The notes under the pieces are model-generated. The model did no database searches and was not told where the DNA came from. It saw only the letters and a program-made list of their open reading frames with translations. 44,035 nt of DNA from Bacteroidaceae bacterium (lineage in GTDB: Bacteria > Bacteroidota > Bacteroidia > Bacteroidales > Bacteroidaceae), in NCBI GenBank assembly GCA_017469925.1, contig JAFUFK010000018.1, forward strand, positions 1 through 44,035, given 5' to 3'. The translations under genes were made by a program, and so were the position numbers. This document shows positions 6,767 to 19,355 of this stretch, in pieces (positions within the stretch are counted from its first letter, which is position 1; every line of letters begins with the position of its first letter).

Positions 6767-8713
6767 TTAGTGCGATTCGTCGATGCTGGCACACCAACCT
6801 CCGTTGCGCGCCAAATGGATGGGCAGCGTGGTAACGGCACTGACCTTGCTCTCCTGACGGAGATAGTCCATGGCCATAACGTGGGCGTTGATACCATCGG
6901 CAAAACTGGTCATGTGGTACTCGCGGCCTGGGTCTAAGAAGTCGAGCCGGAGTTGGAGATCACGTTCCGTGCTATTGGTAATGGCACCAATAAACCATCG
7001 GTTGCCCTTGCGCTTAGCGGTGACGATATACTGACCGGCTTCGGCCGCGAGGACTCGCGTCTCGTCCCAATTGACGGGAACACTGGTGAGGAAGTCGCGG
7101 CAATCGGGCCATTGGTCGTAGCGACAGGGATTGTCCATGAGCATCTGCAGGTTGCTCTCGAAAAGCACGAAGACAGCCATATTGAATGCCTTTGTGCCCA
7201 CACCGGCACAGATGGGACGATTGCCATGATGGCGCTCGGGCTGGTAACAGAGCATCGAACCAGGCGTGTAGTCCATGGGGCCGGCAGCATTGCGCAGGAA
7301 GGGTAGCCAAACACTGTTGTCGGGCCGGCAACTGCCGTTGTACTCCATGCCGCGCACGCCTTCGTAGGTCAGCACGTTGGGGTACTTATAGTCGAGCCCA
7401 CTGGGATGGAAGGCGCCGTGGAAATCAATGAGGATGTGGTGTTTGGCAGCCTCTCGGGCTACACGTTCATAGAAGTTGACCATCCACTGGTCGTGACGGT
7501 CCATGAAGTCAATCTTCACTCCCCGAATGCCCCACTCCTCAAAACGCTCGAAGAGGTCCATGTGGTGTTCCACCGTCAGCCAGGGCAACCATACAATGAT
7601 GCCCACATCCTTCCCTGCAGCGTAGGCAATGAGTTCGGGCAGATGCACCTCGGGATTGGTATGGAAGGGATCGCGGGTATCGAGCGCCCAGCCTTCGTCC
7701 ATGAGCATATAGCCCACGCCGTTGCGGGCAGCGAAATCTACAAAGTATTTGTAGGTGTCGAGGTTAATGCCAGACTTAAAGGTGACATCGGGACCATAGG
7801 GAATGCCGTTGAGCCAGTCCCAACAGGTCTGTCCCACGCGAATCCAGTCCGTGCTGCCGATGACATTAGCCGGAGCCAGACGCACGGGCATGGCATTCTC
7901 TGCCAACTGGCCGTCGCGCTGGGTAATGAGCATGTAGCGCCAGGGGAAGGAGCGCGTGCCAGAGGTCTTGGCCACATAGTCGGCCTCGCGGAGAATCTTC
8001 TGACTGCGGTCGCCCTGGTCTTCGTACTCCAGCGGCGTCTTGGGCTGGATGAGGGAGAAACTGTTGCCATCGTTGGACTTGAGGAAAGTGCCGGGATAGT
8101 CGAAGAGGTCGAACTCGGAGATGAGCACCTTTTGCCGCTCGCCCATGACGAGGATGGGCAATTCGCTCATCTTGTCCGTGCTTTTCCAGTCGGCCGAGTT
8201 CACAACGGAGTAGTTCTCCTCACAACTGGTTTTGAAGCCATTGGGCTGCTGCAATACCAGTCGGCAAGGAGTGGACAATTGCCATGTGCCGTCTTCACCC
8301 ATGACCTCAATGTCGCCCTTTAGGAATGTCAGGAAGCGATAGGCCAAGCCATCGTTATAGACGCGCCATTCTACCTTGTAGCCTCCGCCCATGGTAAGCG
8401 TGAGCAGTGTATAGTTGTTCTGTACCTGACTGGACTTCAGTGGGTGAATCGGCGTAATAGTCTCGCTGACCGTTTGCACTCGTTTGCCCTTCAGCACGGG
8501 CTTCTCGCCCAGAGTGCGATCGCTAAGAACCATTCCGATGTGGCACTGTTGGAACAACTTTTCGCCGTGGCTCTCTACGTCATAGTAGATGCGGTCCGAA
8601 AGGGTTACCGTTACTTTAACCTGTCCGTCGGGACTGATTGCGCTGACCCGCTTCTGTGCGTAGGCGACCGTCAGGGTAAAGAGCAGCATCGCCAGGGAGA
8701 GTGTCTTTTTCAT
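6767..8713 (-). CDS. GH97 glycosidase, retaining type (alpha-galactosidase-like)
   Basis: 648 residues with signal peptide (MKKTLSLAMLLFTLTVAYAQ). The order is an N-terminal beta-sandwich (to ~residue 280), a catalytic TIM barrel (~290-560) and a C-terminal beta domain, the full length for GH97. KIDFMD with Asp402 matches the nucleophile site of the retaining GH97 alpha-galactosidases, as opposed to the inverting SusB type where a Glu serves as base; Glu451 or Glu457 in YEGVRGME is the likely acid/base. It would remove alpha-linked galactose (or a related sugar) from oligosaccharides in the periplasm. It follows the DUF362 gene by 7 bases and precedes the GH35 relic. Family is certain; alpha-galactosidase specificity is inferred. 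Confidence 0.92.
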   Translation of the reverse strand: MKKTLSLAMLLFTLTVAYAQKRVSAISPDGQVKVTVTLSDRIYYDVESHGEKLFQQCHIGMVLSDRTLGEKPVLKGKRVQTVSETITPIHPLKSSQVQNNYTLLTLTMGGGYKVEWRVYNDGLAYRFLTFLKGDIEVMGEDGTWQLSTPCRLVLQQPNGFKTSCEENYSVVNSADWKSTDKMSELPILVMGERQKVLISEFDLFDYPGTFLKSNDGNSFSLIQPKTPLEYEDQGDRSQKILREADYVAKTSGTRSFPWRYMLITQRDGQLAENAMPVRLAPANVIGSTDWIRVGQTCWDWLNGIPYGPDVTFKSGINLDTYKYFVDFAARNGVGYMLMDEGWALDTRDPFHTNPEVHLPELIAYAAGKDVGIIVWLPWLTVEHHMDLFERFEEWGIRGVKIDFMDRHDQWMVNFYERVAREAAKHHILIDFHGAFHPSGLDYKYPNVLTYEGVRGMEYNGSCRPDNSVWLPFLRNAAGPMDYTPGSMLCYQPERHHGNRPICAGVGTKAFNMAVFVLFESNLQMLMDNPCRYDQWPDCRDFLTSVPVNWDETRVLAAEAGQYIVTAKRKGNRWFIGAITNSTERDLQLRLDFLDPGREYHMTSFADGINAHVMAMDYLRQESKVSAVTTLPIHLARNGGWCASIDESH

Positions 8714-8720
8714 ATCCTTA

Positions 8721-9770
8721 TTATTGCTGGTGAGACTTGTCGATGTTCACAATCTGGTACCGCTTTGAACCGAGGCCAATCGCTGCGGCATGGTCGATGG
8801 TGTGCACACCATGCTGCTGGTCGATGCGGCTGAGCAGGTCGGTGGGATCGTTGGTAGCCGTTACCTTCTGCTGGTTGATGATGTCGATGCAAGCTTGGTC
8901 GAGGGCAACAGGGTCGGTAGAGGCCAAGATGCCGTAGTCCTCAAGTTTTACGGGTTCGGGGTGGTCCACACAGTCGCAGTCGATTGACATGTTGTTCATC
9001 ACCGAGATGTAGATGATGCCCTGGCGCTGCTGGAAATAGTTCACCACAGCCTGTGCGGCGGCAGCCATCGACTCGAGGAAGCCGTCCTGATCACCAACAA
9101 ACTCAGGTGTCCATAGCCGGGCCATGTCCAGTTGTTCCATCTTACCCGCCGAGTGGATATAGGCCTTACCATTCTGACTGGCACAGCCTATAGAGAGGTT
9201 CTTCAGCGCACCGCCATAGCCACCCATGGGGTGACCCTTAAAGTGGTTGAGGGCTATCATGAAGTCGTAGTTCTGCATATGTGTGCCCACGATATCGTAC
9301 TTCAGGTGCGTCGAATCCTGGACGGGGATGTGCATCTCACCCTCCTCGTCCATAATGTCAACATGGAACATTGGCGTAAAACCATGTCGCTCGATAACCT
9401 TCCAGTGATTGGCCGAGTTATTGCGGTCGTCCCCAGCATCTTCGGGAGCATTACCATAGGCAGTATTGCACTCTACGATGGTGCCCTCTACCCTGCCGAT
9501 TAAGTCCTTGATGAGTTCAGGTTTTAGGTAGTTAGGGTTGCTACCCTCACCAGTGCTCATTTTCACGGCCACACGCCCCGTGGCTTCAACGCCCAGGGCT
9601 TCATAGATTTTCACCAAAGCCTCGGGACTTATCTCCCGGGTCAGATAAACTGTCGATGTTGTTTCCATACTATCTGTTTCGTTTATGTTTACGGTCTTTT
9701 TGCCACAGGCTCCGAAGGTCAGTGCTCCAGCTGTCAGCAGGGCAAAGATGGTCACATTCTTCTTATTCAT
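8721..9770 (-). CDS. DUF362-domain lipoprotein
   Basis: 349 residues with a lipoprotein signal (LTFGAC, Cys22). The body fits DUF362: VAVKMSTGEGSNPNYLKPEL, NHFKGHPMGGYGGALKNLSIGCAS, and CDCVDHPEPVKLEDYGILAS followed by TDPVALDQA. DUF362 proteins often occur with iron-sulfur domains, but no ferredoxin-type CxxCxxC cluster is visible here; the CDC pair and the histidines could bind metal. The biochemical role is unknown. It is the first gene after the terminator behind GH30 and is followed 7 bases later by GH97, so the two probably form a separate transcript. Confidence 0.85.
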   Translation of the reverse strand: MNKKNVTIFALLTAGALTFGACGKKTVNINETDSMETTSTVYLTREISPEALVKIYEALGVEATGRVAVKMSTGEGSNPNYLKPELIKDLIGRVEGTIVECNTAYGNAPEDAGDDRNNSANHWKVIERHGFTPMFHVDIMDEEGEMHIPVQDSTHLKYDIVGTHMQNYDFMIALNHFKGHPMGGYGGALKNLSIGCASQNGKAYIHSAGKMEQLDMARLWTPEFVGDQDGFLESMAAAAQAVVNYFQQRQGIIYISVMNNMSIDCDCVDHPEPVKLEDYGILASTDPVALDQACIDIINQQKVTATNDPTDLLSRIDQQHGVHTIDHAAAIGLGSKRYQIVNIDKSHQQ

Positions 9771-9805
9771 ATGTCGTTGCTTTTTATGTTAATGGCGTAA
9801 AGTTA

Positions 9806-9842
9806 TAAAAAATCCCCGAAACGGCATTCTATTTCGGGGGAT
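9806..9842 (-). terminator. Rho-independent terminator after GH30
   Basis: Read on the minus strand, CCCCGAAA (plus 9832-9839) pairs with TTTCGGGG (plus 9814-9821) across a 10-nt loop and is followed by ATTTTTTAT. It lies between the GH30 stop (9863) and the DUF362 start (9770), dividing the cluster into two transcripts. TAACTTTA (plus 9798-9805) right after it is one base off a -7 box and may start the DUF362-GH97 transcript. Confidence 0.8.
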
Positions 9843-9862
9843 AATTCTACGATTTTTTTGTG

Positions 9863-11362
9863 TTACTTTTCCAGAAAGGTATGAAAGGAATGAGGGGGAA
9901 GTATCGGGGTGAGATATTTCTTACCCAAACGGACGTTAACGGTACGGACCTCGTCGGTCAGGTTGGCCATGACGACGACACGACGCTGGTCGGGCCGACG
10001 GAAGACGATGATGGGGGTTCCCTTCGTGTCTTCACGACTGGCATAGGCCAACATCTGGCTGCCAGGCTCGACAAAGTGAGAGAAGTGTTTAACTGCGTAG
10101 AATTCGGGCGTATAGCGATGCGAGCGATTCACCGACTTGACCTGGATAAGAGCATTCTGCTTCCAGCCCCAAGGACTGCGACCTTGGTCGCAAAGGATGA
10201 AGTTCCAGATGTAGTACTCGTCGCATCCGCGACCAATGTAGTCACAGAGTAGGTGGAAGGTGTGCTCGCCAGCGCGCCAGTCCATCTGTCCGTTACCACA
10301 CTCGCTCTCCGAGGAGATAAGGTGCAGGGCTGGATAGCGCTGGCGCATGACATCCAGATTCTCGCGGCCCTCCCACTGAAAACCAAGACCGAGAACATCG
10401 TCCTTCAGTCCGTCCACAATCCGATTGACATAGTCCTGACGATTGGTGTTAAACGTACCGAGATATAGCGCGACCTCGGGATGGAGCTTGCGGAGCGTAG
10501 GTGCCAGGTACTCCTTATTGAACTTAATGGTGCCCTCGGCCGTCCAGGGGCAGCCGGGATAGGGCGTATAGGAGTATGCCTCGTTCTGGTACATAACCAT
10601 GTCAATGGGAATACCTTCGGCGGCGTAGAGGTCGATGAAGCGGCAGAACATGTTAGCATAGGCCTGCAGGTAACGGGGGTCCTGTATCATGTAGTTCTGG
10701 CTGGCCAACTTGCGAGGGAACTTGCCTCGTGTCTCGCCCAGAAACTGCATCTCATTCGGGTCGGGTTGACCGCCGTCGTCGAAGAGCAGATAGTCCTTCT
10801 CCCGGGCCTGCGTGTTCCACTGGCTACTGGCTACGCAGTACTCGTTGTTGATCTTCATCCACGCCGGCGGACTCCAGGGCGACACCCAGAAGGTCATTTG
10901 CGGCTGGAACTTCTGTGCCTTGCGGATAAGGCGAATGACATTCCGCTTATCATGCTCGATGTTAAAGTATTTCAACCCGAAATCGCCATTGACCGTGTCG
11001 CACGAGTACCAAGCTCGCGAGTAGTCGTTTGCGTTCATCGTCAGGCGTCCGCGAGTGAAACGCAGGTCACCGTCGGGAGCAAACAGGCGGTGCATTACCT
11101 CCTCCTGCTCGTCGGGCGTGAGGAGTTCCAGAGCGTCGAGATCAAGTTCGTTAAAGCACGTGCCCCAGGCCTTGAACGTATGGCCCTGCTCCTGCCCTAT
11201 GATGGTTAGTACGGGTTCGGCGACGGTCTTGTTGCTAAGTGATACCTGCTTGGCCTTCTGCCAAGGCTTGGCGTCAGTAGTGACATAGTGGGTGAAACTT
11301 TGCGCCAGCGTGTCACTAAGGATTAAGAATGAAGAAATAAGTATTAAGAAAAGACGTTTCAT
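9863..11362 (-). CDS. GH30-family glycoside hydrolase
   Basis: 499 residues from the ATG at 11362; an upstream in-frame TTG would only add four residues before MKRLFLILIS, the start of the signal peptide. The GH30 pattern is clear: GTCFNELDLDAL, LRFTRGRLTMNANDYS, FWVSPWSPPAWMK, the acid/base Glu261 in MYQNEAYSYTPYPGC, and the nucleophile among Glu352/Glu354 in ISSESECGNG, then a C-terminal beta domain. GH30 enzymes cleave beta-linked glucose, xylose, fucose or galactose (endo-beta-1,6-galactanase in some); the pectin-side-chain context favours a beta-galactan/arabinogalactan substrate, but this is inference. A terminator follows. Confidence 0.9.
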   Translation of the reverse strand: MKRLFLILISSFLILSDTLAQSFTHYVTTDAKPWQKAKQVSLSNKTVAEPVLTIIGQEQGHTFKAWGTCFNELDLDALELLTPDEQEEVMHRLFAPDGDLRFTRGRLTMNANDYSRAWYSCDTVNGDFGLKYFNIEHDKRNVIRLIRKAQKFQPQMTFWVSPWSPPAWMKINNEYCVASSQWNTQAREKDYLLFDDGGQPDPNEMQFLGETRGKFPRKLASQNYMIQDPRYLQAYANMFCRFIDLYAAEGIPIDMVMYQNEAYSYTPYPGCPWTAEGTIKFNKEYLAPTLRKLHPEVALYLGTFNTNRQDYVNRIVDGLKDDVLGLGFQWEGRENLDVMRQRYPALHLISSESECGNGQMDWRAGEHTFHLLCDYIGRGCDEYYIWNFILCDQGRSPWGWKQNALIQVKSVNRSHRYTPEFYAVKHFSHFVEPGSQMLAYASREDTKGTPIIVFRRPDQRRVVVMANLTDEVRTVNVRLGKKYLTPILPPHSFHTFLEK

Positions 11363-11405
11363 TTCGATGCACAATTAACAAACTATGATTAATAACTGAC
11401 AATTA

Positions 11406-13316
11406 TCAATTAACGATCAGCTCCGATACACCCTTTGCCGTCGGGGGGATGGGCTGGATGCGTCCATCGCGGTCATAGCTCATGGGTTCGGCAATGATGC
11501 TACGACTGTAACTGGTGCCGTCGGGCAGACCGCCGTTGTGGGAGAAGAAGAGCCACTGACCCCGAAACTCCACGATGGCGGGGTGCGTTGTGTTCGAGTT
11601 GCCGGCAATCTCGGAGATGACGCCCTGCGGCGTGTAGGGACCTAGGATGTTGTCGGCTGTGGCATAGGCAATCTTCTCGGGCCACTCCGAGGCGTAGCTC
11701 AGGTAGTACTTTCCATCCCGCTTGTGCAACCAGGGGGCTTCGGTGTAGTTGGGCACGTCGATGCGATGGATAGTGCCGTCAATCTCCGTCATCGAGTCCT
11801 TCAGTTTGGCGATGTAGCACTCGCGGTTACCCCAGACGATGTAGGGTGTGCTGTCGTCGTCTATCAGTATGGCGGGGTCTATACAGGCCCAGTTGTGCTT
11901 CGAGGCGAAGCAGTCCTCGTTGGTCAGCAGGGGACGACCCAAGGCGTCCCGGTAGGGGCCGCGGATGTTGTCGCTCACGGCCACGCCGATGCCGCACCAG
12001 TTGGTCGAGACGTACCAATAATACTTTCCGTTGCGCTTCACCACATGTCCGGCGTAGGCCTGCTTGCTCTTGGCCCAAGCAAACTCCTCGATGCGCAGGG
12101 GCGAAGGCCACTCCGTCCAGTGCCGCATGTCGGTGGTCGAGTACAGGAGCCAGTCCTTCATCACGTAACCCTTCTGGTTGCCCTCGGCGTCGTGTCCGGC
12201 AAAGAGCCAGAGCGTGTCGCCCTCCACCCAGACGGCGGGGTCGGCAGCGTGCTTGTCGCGGATGATGGGATTGCCGTGGGACTCGAAGTCGTGCCGGAGC
12301 ACCCAGCCCCAACGTTCCTGCACGCGGTCGAGCTCGTCCTGGGTCACGGAGATGACCGAGCCGTGACGGGGGAAGAAGTCCTTGCGGAACGACTGCGGCT
12401 CACGGGTCCAGCTCACGAGGTCCTTCGAGGTCTGATACTCGTAGCGCCCGCTACCGTAGAGGTCGTACATGAGAATCCAGCCCGACCCGTCATTCAGGGG
12501 GAATACGCTGGAGCCCTCGACGTGTGTCCGCGTTCCGGCGTAGGCATCCAGGTACTCAAAGTCTTCCTTCCACGGCCCCGTCAGGCGCTTCGCCGTGGCC
12601 CGTTGTATGCCGTTCTTCACCTCCTTGCCATCGGCGTCCTTCGTATTGCCTTTGTAGAAAAGGTGGAACGTGCCGTTGGCATCCTCGATGATATCGTTGT
12701 CTATCGAGCCGTACTTAGCCGAGAACAAGGGCTTCGGCTCGCTTTCGAAGGCCGTGAAGTCTTTGTTGGCGTAGGCGTAATAGGTGATGAGCGACTTGCG
12801 CCCGTCACCCGTCCGCTGCAGCGTGAAGTATATCATGTACTTGCGTGCCCGGCGGTCGTAGATGGTCTGCGGGGCCCACACCCAGTAGGCATCGGCGAAG
12901 CGGGGCCAGTCCCGGCCTAGGTTTATCTTGCCATGCGTCCAGTTCACCAGGTCCTTCGACTTCATCAGGACGATGCCCGGATTTTCCTTCCAGCCGTTCT
13001 TGGCCGTCATCATGTCCGTGGCCACGATGTAGTAGCAGCCGTCCTCGCCGCGCAGGATGTGCGGGTCGCGTATGCCGCCACTCTCGCTAATGGAGTCGCT
13101 GGCCACGATGGGGAGGCCCAGGTTCAGGGCATACCAGTTGCGGGCGTCCTCGCTCACGGCGAAGCGCAACTGCTCTTGCAGGTTCTTGTCGCCACCTCCC
13201 TCGAAGTAGGCAAACAGGTAGCCGGCGAAGTTCGGCGGTGGTGTGGTGGTTTGTCTCTTAGCTCCCACGGCCGTCAGACTCAGCGTTAGGAGCAGGATGG
13301 TAAGTAACATCTTCAT
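11406..13316 (-). CDS. Tandem GH43-GH43 protein
   Basis: 636 residues with signal peptide. Domain 1 (~30-345) is a five-bladed GH43 propeller: GIRDPHILRGEDG with the first Asp, SIDNDIIED with the second, and HVEGSSVFP with the Glu. Domain 2 (~350-636) is a second full propeller: HAADPAVWVEGD, ACIDPAILIDDD and NYTEAPWLHKRDGKYY. All three acidic catalytic positions appear present in both. GH43 enzymes remove arabinofuranose, xylose or galactose from side chains. Domain 1 resembles the separate GH43 at 19356 more than domain 2 does; domain 2 resembles the GH43 part of the LamG-GH43-GH31 fusion. It sits between GH2 and GH30 with gaps of about 30-40 bases, consistent with one operon. Confidence 0.88.
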   Translation of the reverse strand: MKMLLTILLLTLSLTAVGAKRQTTTPPPNFAGYLFAYFEGGGDKNLQEQLRFAVSEDARNWYALNLGLPIVASDSISESGGIRDPHILRGEDGCYYIVATDMMTAKNGWKENPGIVLMKSKDLVNWTHGKINLGRDWPRFADAYWVWAPQTIYDRRARKYMIYFTLQRTGDGRKSLITYYAYANKDFTAFESEPKPLFSAKYGSIDNDIIEDANGTFHLFYKGNTKDADGKEVKNGIQRATAKRLTGPWKEDFEYLDAYAGTRTHVEGSSVFPLNDGSGWILMYDLYGSGRYEYQTSKDLVSWTREPQSFRKDFFPRHGSVISVTQDELDRVQERWGWVLRHDFESHGNPIIRDKHAADPAVWVEGDTLWLFAGHDAEGNQKGYVMKDWLLYSTTDMRHWTEWPSPLRIEEFAWAKSKQAYAGHVVKRNGKYYWYVSTNWCGIGVAVSDNIRGPYRDALGRPLLTNEDCFASKHNWACIDPAILIDDDSTPYIVWGNRECYIAKLKDSMTEIDGTIHRIDVPNYTEAPWLHKRDGKYYLSYASEWPEKIAYATADNILGPYTPQGVISEIAGNSNTTHPAIVEFRGQWLFFSHNGGLPDGTSYSRSIIAEPMSYDRDGRIQPIPPTAKGVSELIVN

Positions 13317-13348
13317 AGTTATGTAGTTTTATAATGTCTATACTCCAT

Positions 13349-16237
<2,889 letters not shown>

Positions 16238-16253
16238 CTACTTGTTTTTATAA

Positions 16254-19200
16254 TCAATATTTTACGCTGACAGACATGCCAGAAACTGCGATAGGCTTCT
16301 GTTTCTTTCCCTGTACAATGAAGACCCATTCCGCAGGTTGGTCGGAGCGGAGGGTGATGCGCCGGGCTTGCTCATCGCAGGTGACCTCGCAGTCGAAATA
16401 GTCTGTGCCTTCGCCTTCGGGCAAGTGGAACTGCCGCGAAGACCGGCCATCGGGATAGATCACAAATACGCGCTTGCCCTTCATGGATACATCGCCCAGG
16501 CCCGTGATGTCGCTGTCTATGCTCATCGGGATGATGGCTCCGGAGCGGACATAGAGCGGAAACTCGCTGTTGGCGAAGGAGCGGCACACCGTGCTGCCAC
16601 CCTCATAGCACTGCCCCGTGAAGAAGTCTATCCACTGATTCTCGACAGGCAAGGTGAAAGTCTGCTGATTGTCGTCGGAAGTAATAGCCTTGGTAAAGAG
16701 GTCGCAGCCCAGCAGATGGCTCTCCTCCTTGAGCGATGTCTGTTGCAGCAGGGAACCGCCGCTAATATGGGTGTCCACGATGCCGGAGAAGAGATAGGGC
16801 ACCAGTTCGCGATGGAGCGTCACATAGTAGCGGTAGATGTCGGTGGTTTCCTGGTCATGCCACCAGGGCAGGTGGTTGGTCCAGCCGCCGTTCTCGCCGC
16901 CATTAATCATGCAGGCGGTCATGGCACCGAACTGCGTGTAGCGGATAAACTGCTGCTTATTGGATTTTGCTCTCATAAAGCCTGCAATCTCTGTTCCCAC
17001 GGCTCCGAATCCCATCTGGGCAGAGCGGTAGATGTTGTCAATTTGCAGTTTCAGCCCCTTCCAGTCGCCGCCGAAGTCGCCGCACCAGCCCATGCTCATC
17101 TTCTCCACCCCGGCGTGTTTGCCACCCTGGTGGGAGTAGGGGCGTGCCACGATGGCACCGATGCCGGGCTTGCGACTGGTCGCATAGTCATACATTGCAT
17201 CGTAGTAGTACTGGCGGAACTGTTCGTTGGTCATCTTTCCGATGGAGGTGGTCACCGTGTCACCGAAATACACCTCGCCCTGATCCACCTTGAAGCCATA
17301 GAAACTGTCGGTGAAGGCCCGGTCGAGCCGCTTGTAGAACCACTCCTTGGCCTTGGGATTGGTGAAGTCGGTCTGCAGGCCCGTGCCCTTCCACCATTTC
17401 GAGGGCTGCCCGTTGTTGATGGCATAGCCCAGGCGGAGCATCTCGTCGTAGTCGTTACATTTGTTCTGCGGCGTACCGTCGGATGTCAAGTTCACGTTGC
17501 TCGTCAGCCATAGGATGGGTTTCACACCCCATGTCTTCAACTGTGCCGCCATGGATTCGGCATCGGGGTAGCGCTGTTTGTCCCAGATGAAGTCGTTGTA
17601 ACTCATGCTCCAGGGGCTGTCGATGAAAATGCCATCGACGGGAATATTGTGCTCACGATACTGGCGAATCAATTCCAGCGTAGCCTCTTGGGTGTTCTTG
17701 TTGTCCTCCCACGCAATGTGGCCCAGCGCCCAGGCCGGAGTCAGTGGTGGGAGTTGTGCCGAAAGGCCCTCCTGTGTCAGCGGGACGAACTGGATGGTGC
17801 CGTCGGGGTTGAAGTGCATCGGCTCGGCACATACGCTACGGTGGCAGTCGCCACCCGGGGCACCATCGAGCGCGTAAGAGCCGTCGTGATAGATGTAGTA
17901 CCACTGACCCTTGAACTGAATGACGGAGGGATGGATGGTGAAGCCGTGGTTGGCCGATGTGCTCACGAATCCGCGGTAGGTCCAGGGGCCCTCGATGCTC
18001 GGGGCCGTGGAATAGGCTATCTGCTCGGGCTGCACGCCGGGTGCATCGGAGGCATAGACGTTGTAGTAGAGTTTGCCGCGCTTGAAGAGCCACGGTCCCT
18101 CGCTGTAGTTGCGCAGAGGCACTTTCCGTATCTCACCGTCCAGTTCAATCATGTTCTTCTTCAACTTCACCATATAGCAGTCGCCGTTGCCCCAGGCCAT
18201 CCAGGGTGTGCCGTCGTCGTCGATGAGCACTGTGGGGTCGATGTCGGCATTGCGGCGGTGTGAGTCGGGCGTCATGCCGTCGGTGATGAGGGGCGTGCCG
18301 TTCTTGCGTGCCGGCACGAAGGGCCCCGTGGGCGAGTCGCTCACCGCCACGTCGATGGCATGTTCGCGCTTGTCCTTGCGGTCAAGCGTCACGTAAAAGT
18401 AGTATTTCCCGTTCCGCTCCACCATCTGTGCTGCCCAAGCACTTCCGGCCGTGGCATAGGAAAACGCTTCGGACTTGAGCACGGGCCCATGCGCCGTCCA
18501 GTGGCGCATGTCGGTGGATGAGTAGCAGAGCCAGTGGGGCATGTTGAACCAACCGCCCGGACCGGCCTGGTCCTCGCCCACGTAGGCATAGACGGTGTTG
18601 CCAACGACAGTGAATGCCGGGTCTGCCGTAAACTTATCCGTAAAGAGCGGATTCTGGCCGTCCACGCGAGGCAGCGGACTGCCACTGATTTCCAGGTTCC
18701 GAATGGCACCACCCCGCACCTGCAACGCATTGGGGAAGCCACCGGGGAAGCCGTGACCGATGACCCAGAGCGACGCATTGTGGCGCAGTGCCTTGCCGGG
18801 ATAAGATAAGCGCTCGCTCTTGCCGTCAACGGTCAGTTCCAAGACTGATTCGTCCTTTCTTGCATCATACTGAGCCTTGGCCGTCACCTGATACCAACGG
18901 TCTGTTTCTACCTTTGGTCCTGCCCACAGGCGGTGGGGGTTCTCGTCTCGGTCGAGCACCTCCACGAAGAAGTGACCTTCCGTGTTGTCGTAGCCCACGG
19001 AGATGTCGCCGTTGAGCGAATTGCGGCCGATGAGGTGGCTGGCCTTTCCCTCCTTGCAGACGAACACCTGTTCTGTGCCCAGTGTACCACATCGCAGTTC
19101 GGCCCCGACCGTCCACTCCTTCTGCATGTCGGCATAGGGCAATAGGTGATTATAATCGAGTCTGTACTCACTCAAATTCAACTGTAGCACGGTGTCGGCA

Positions 19201-19301
19201 ACAAGGCCTTTCCAATCGGCAAGTGTGTATGTCTTCTCTTGTGCAGACAAGCCTGTGCATGTTATGCCTAACAGCATGAGGAGGGCAATTTTTCTTTTCA
19301 T
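16254..19301 (-). CDS. LamG-GH43-GH31 multi-domain glycosidase
   Basis: 1015 residues with signal peptide. Residues ~25-215 form a LamG/concanavalin-like sandwich. Residues ~217-520 form a GH43 propeller with Asp227 (ADPAF), Asp355 (ADIDPTVLIDDDG) and Glu401 (YSEGPW). Residues ~523-1015 form a GH31 barrel plus C-terminal beta domains: PAWALGHIAW, DGIFIDSPWSMSYNDF, the nucleophile Asp673 in FKVDQGE and a likely acid/base Asp742 in GWCGDFGGDW. The N-terminal beta-sandwich that normally precedes a GH31 barrel is absent; the GH43 occupies its place. Both active sites look complete, so one polypeptide may remove a beta/alpha-arabinose or galactose type unit and an alpha-linked sugar. Specificities are not readable. 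It continues the operon upstream of GH2. Confidence 0.87.
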   Translation of the reverse strand: MKRKIALLMLLGITCTGLSAQEKTYTLADWKGLVADTVLQLNLSEYRLDYNHLLPYADMQKEWTVGAELRCGTLGTEQVFVCKEGKASHLIGRNSLNGDISVGYDNTEGHFFVEVLDRDENPHRLWAGPKVETDRWYQVTAKAQYDARKDESVLELTVDGKSERLSYPGKALRHNASLWVIGHGFPGGFPNALQVRGGAIRNLEISGSPLPRVDGQNPLFTDKFTADPAFTVVGNTVYAYVGEDQAGPGGWFNMPHWLCYSSTDMRHWTAHGPVLKSEAFSYATAGSAWAAQMVERNGKYYFYVTLDRKDKREHAIDVAVSDSPTGPFVPARKNGTPLITDGMTPDSHRRNADIDPTVLIDDDGTPWMAWGNGDCYMVKLKKNMIELDGEIRKVPLRNYSEGPWLFKRGKLYYNVYASDAPGVQPEQIAYSTAPSIEGPWTYRGFVSTSANHGFTIHPSVIQFKGQWYYIYHDGSYALDGAPGGDCHRSVCAEPMHFNPDGTIQFVPLTQEGLSAQLPPLTPAWALGHIAWEDNKNTQEATLELIRQYREHNIPVDGIFIDSPWSMSYNDFIWDKQRYPDAESMAAQLKTWGVKPILWLTSNVNLTSDGTPQNKCNDYDEMLRLGYAINNGQPSKWWKGTGLQTDFTNPKAKEWFYKRLDRAFTDSFYGFKVDQGEVYFGDTVTTSIGKMTNEQFRQYYYDAMYDYATSRKPGIGAIVARPYSHQGGKHAGVEKMSMGWCGDFGGDWKGLKLQIDNIYRSAQMGFGAVGTEIAGFMRAKSNKQQFIRYTQFGAMTACMINGGENGGWTNHLPWWHDQETTDIYRYYVTLHRELVPYLFSGIVDTHISGGSLLQQTSLKEESHLLGCDLFTKAITSDDNQQTFTLPVENQWIDFFTGQCYEGGSTVCRSFANSEFPLYVRSGAIIPMSIDSDITGLGDVSMKGKRVFVIYPDGRSSRQFHLPEGEGTDYFDCEVTCDEQARRITLRSDQPAEWVFIVQGKKQKPIAVSGMSVSVKY

Positions 19302-19355
19302 TTTCCCGCTTACATAATATGTTTTAAAAATGCAGTTCTTCCTTAGCTTTTGATT

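Noticed and set aside
6685-6903. Minus-strand 72-codon frame overlapping the GH97 end
   Set aside because: It is an out-of-frame reading of the GH97 C-terminus, with Arg/Pro/Ser-rich text and no start signals.
11724-12920. 398-codon plus-strand frame
   Set aside because: Antisense shadow of the GH43-GH43 gene, whose catalytic motifs are unambiguous on the minus strand.
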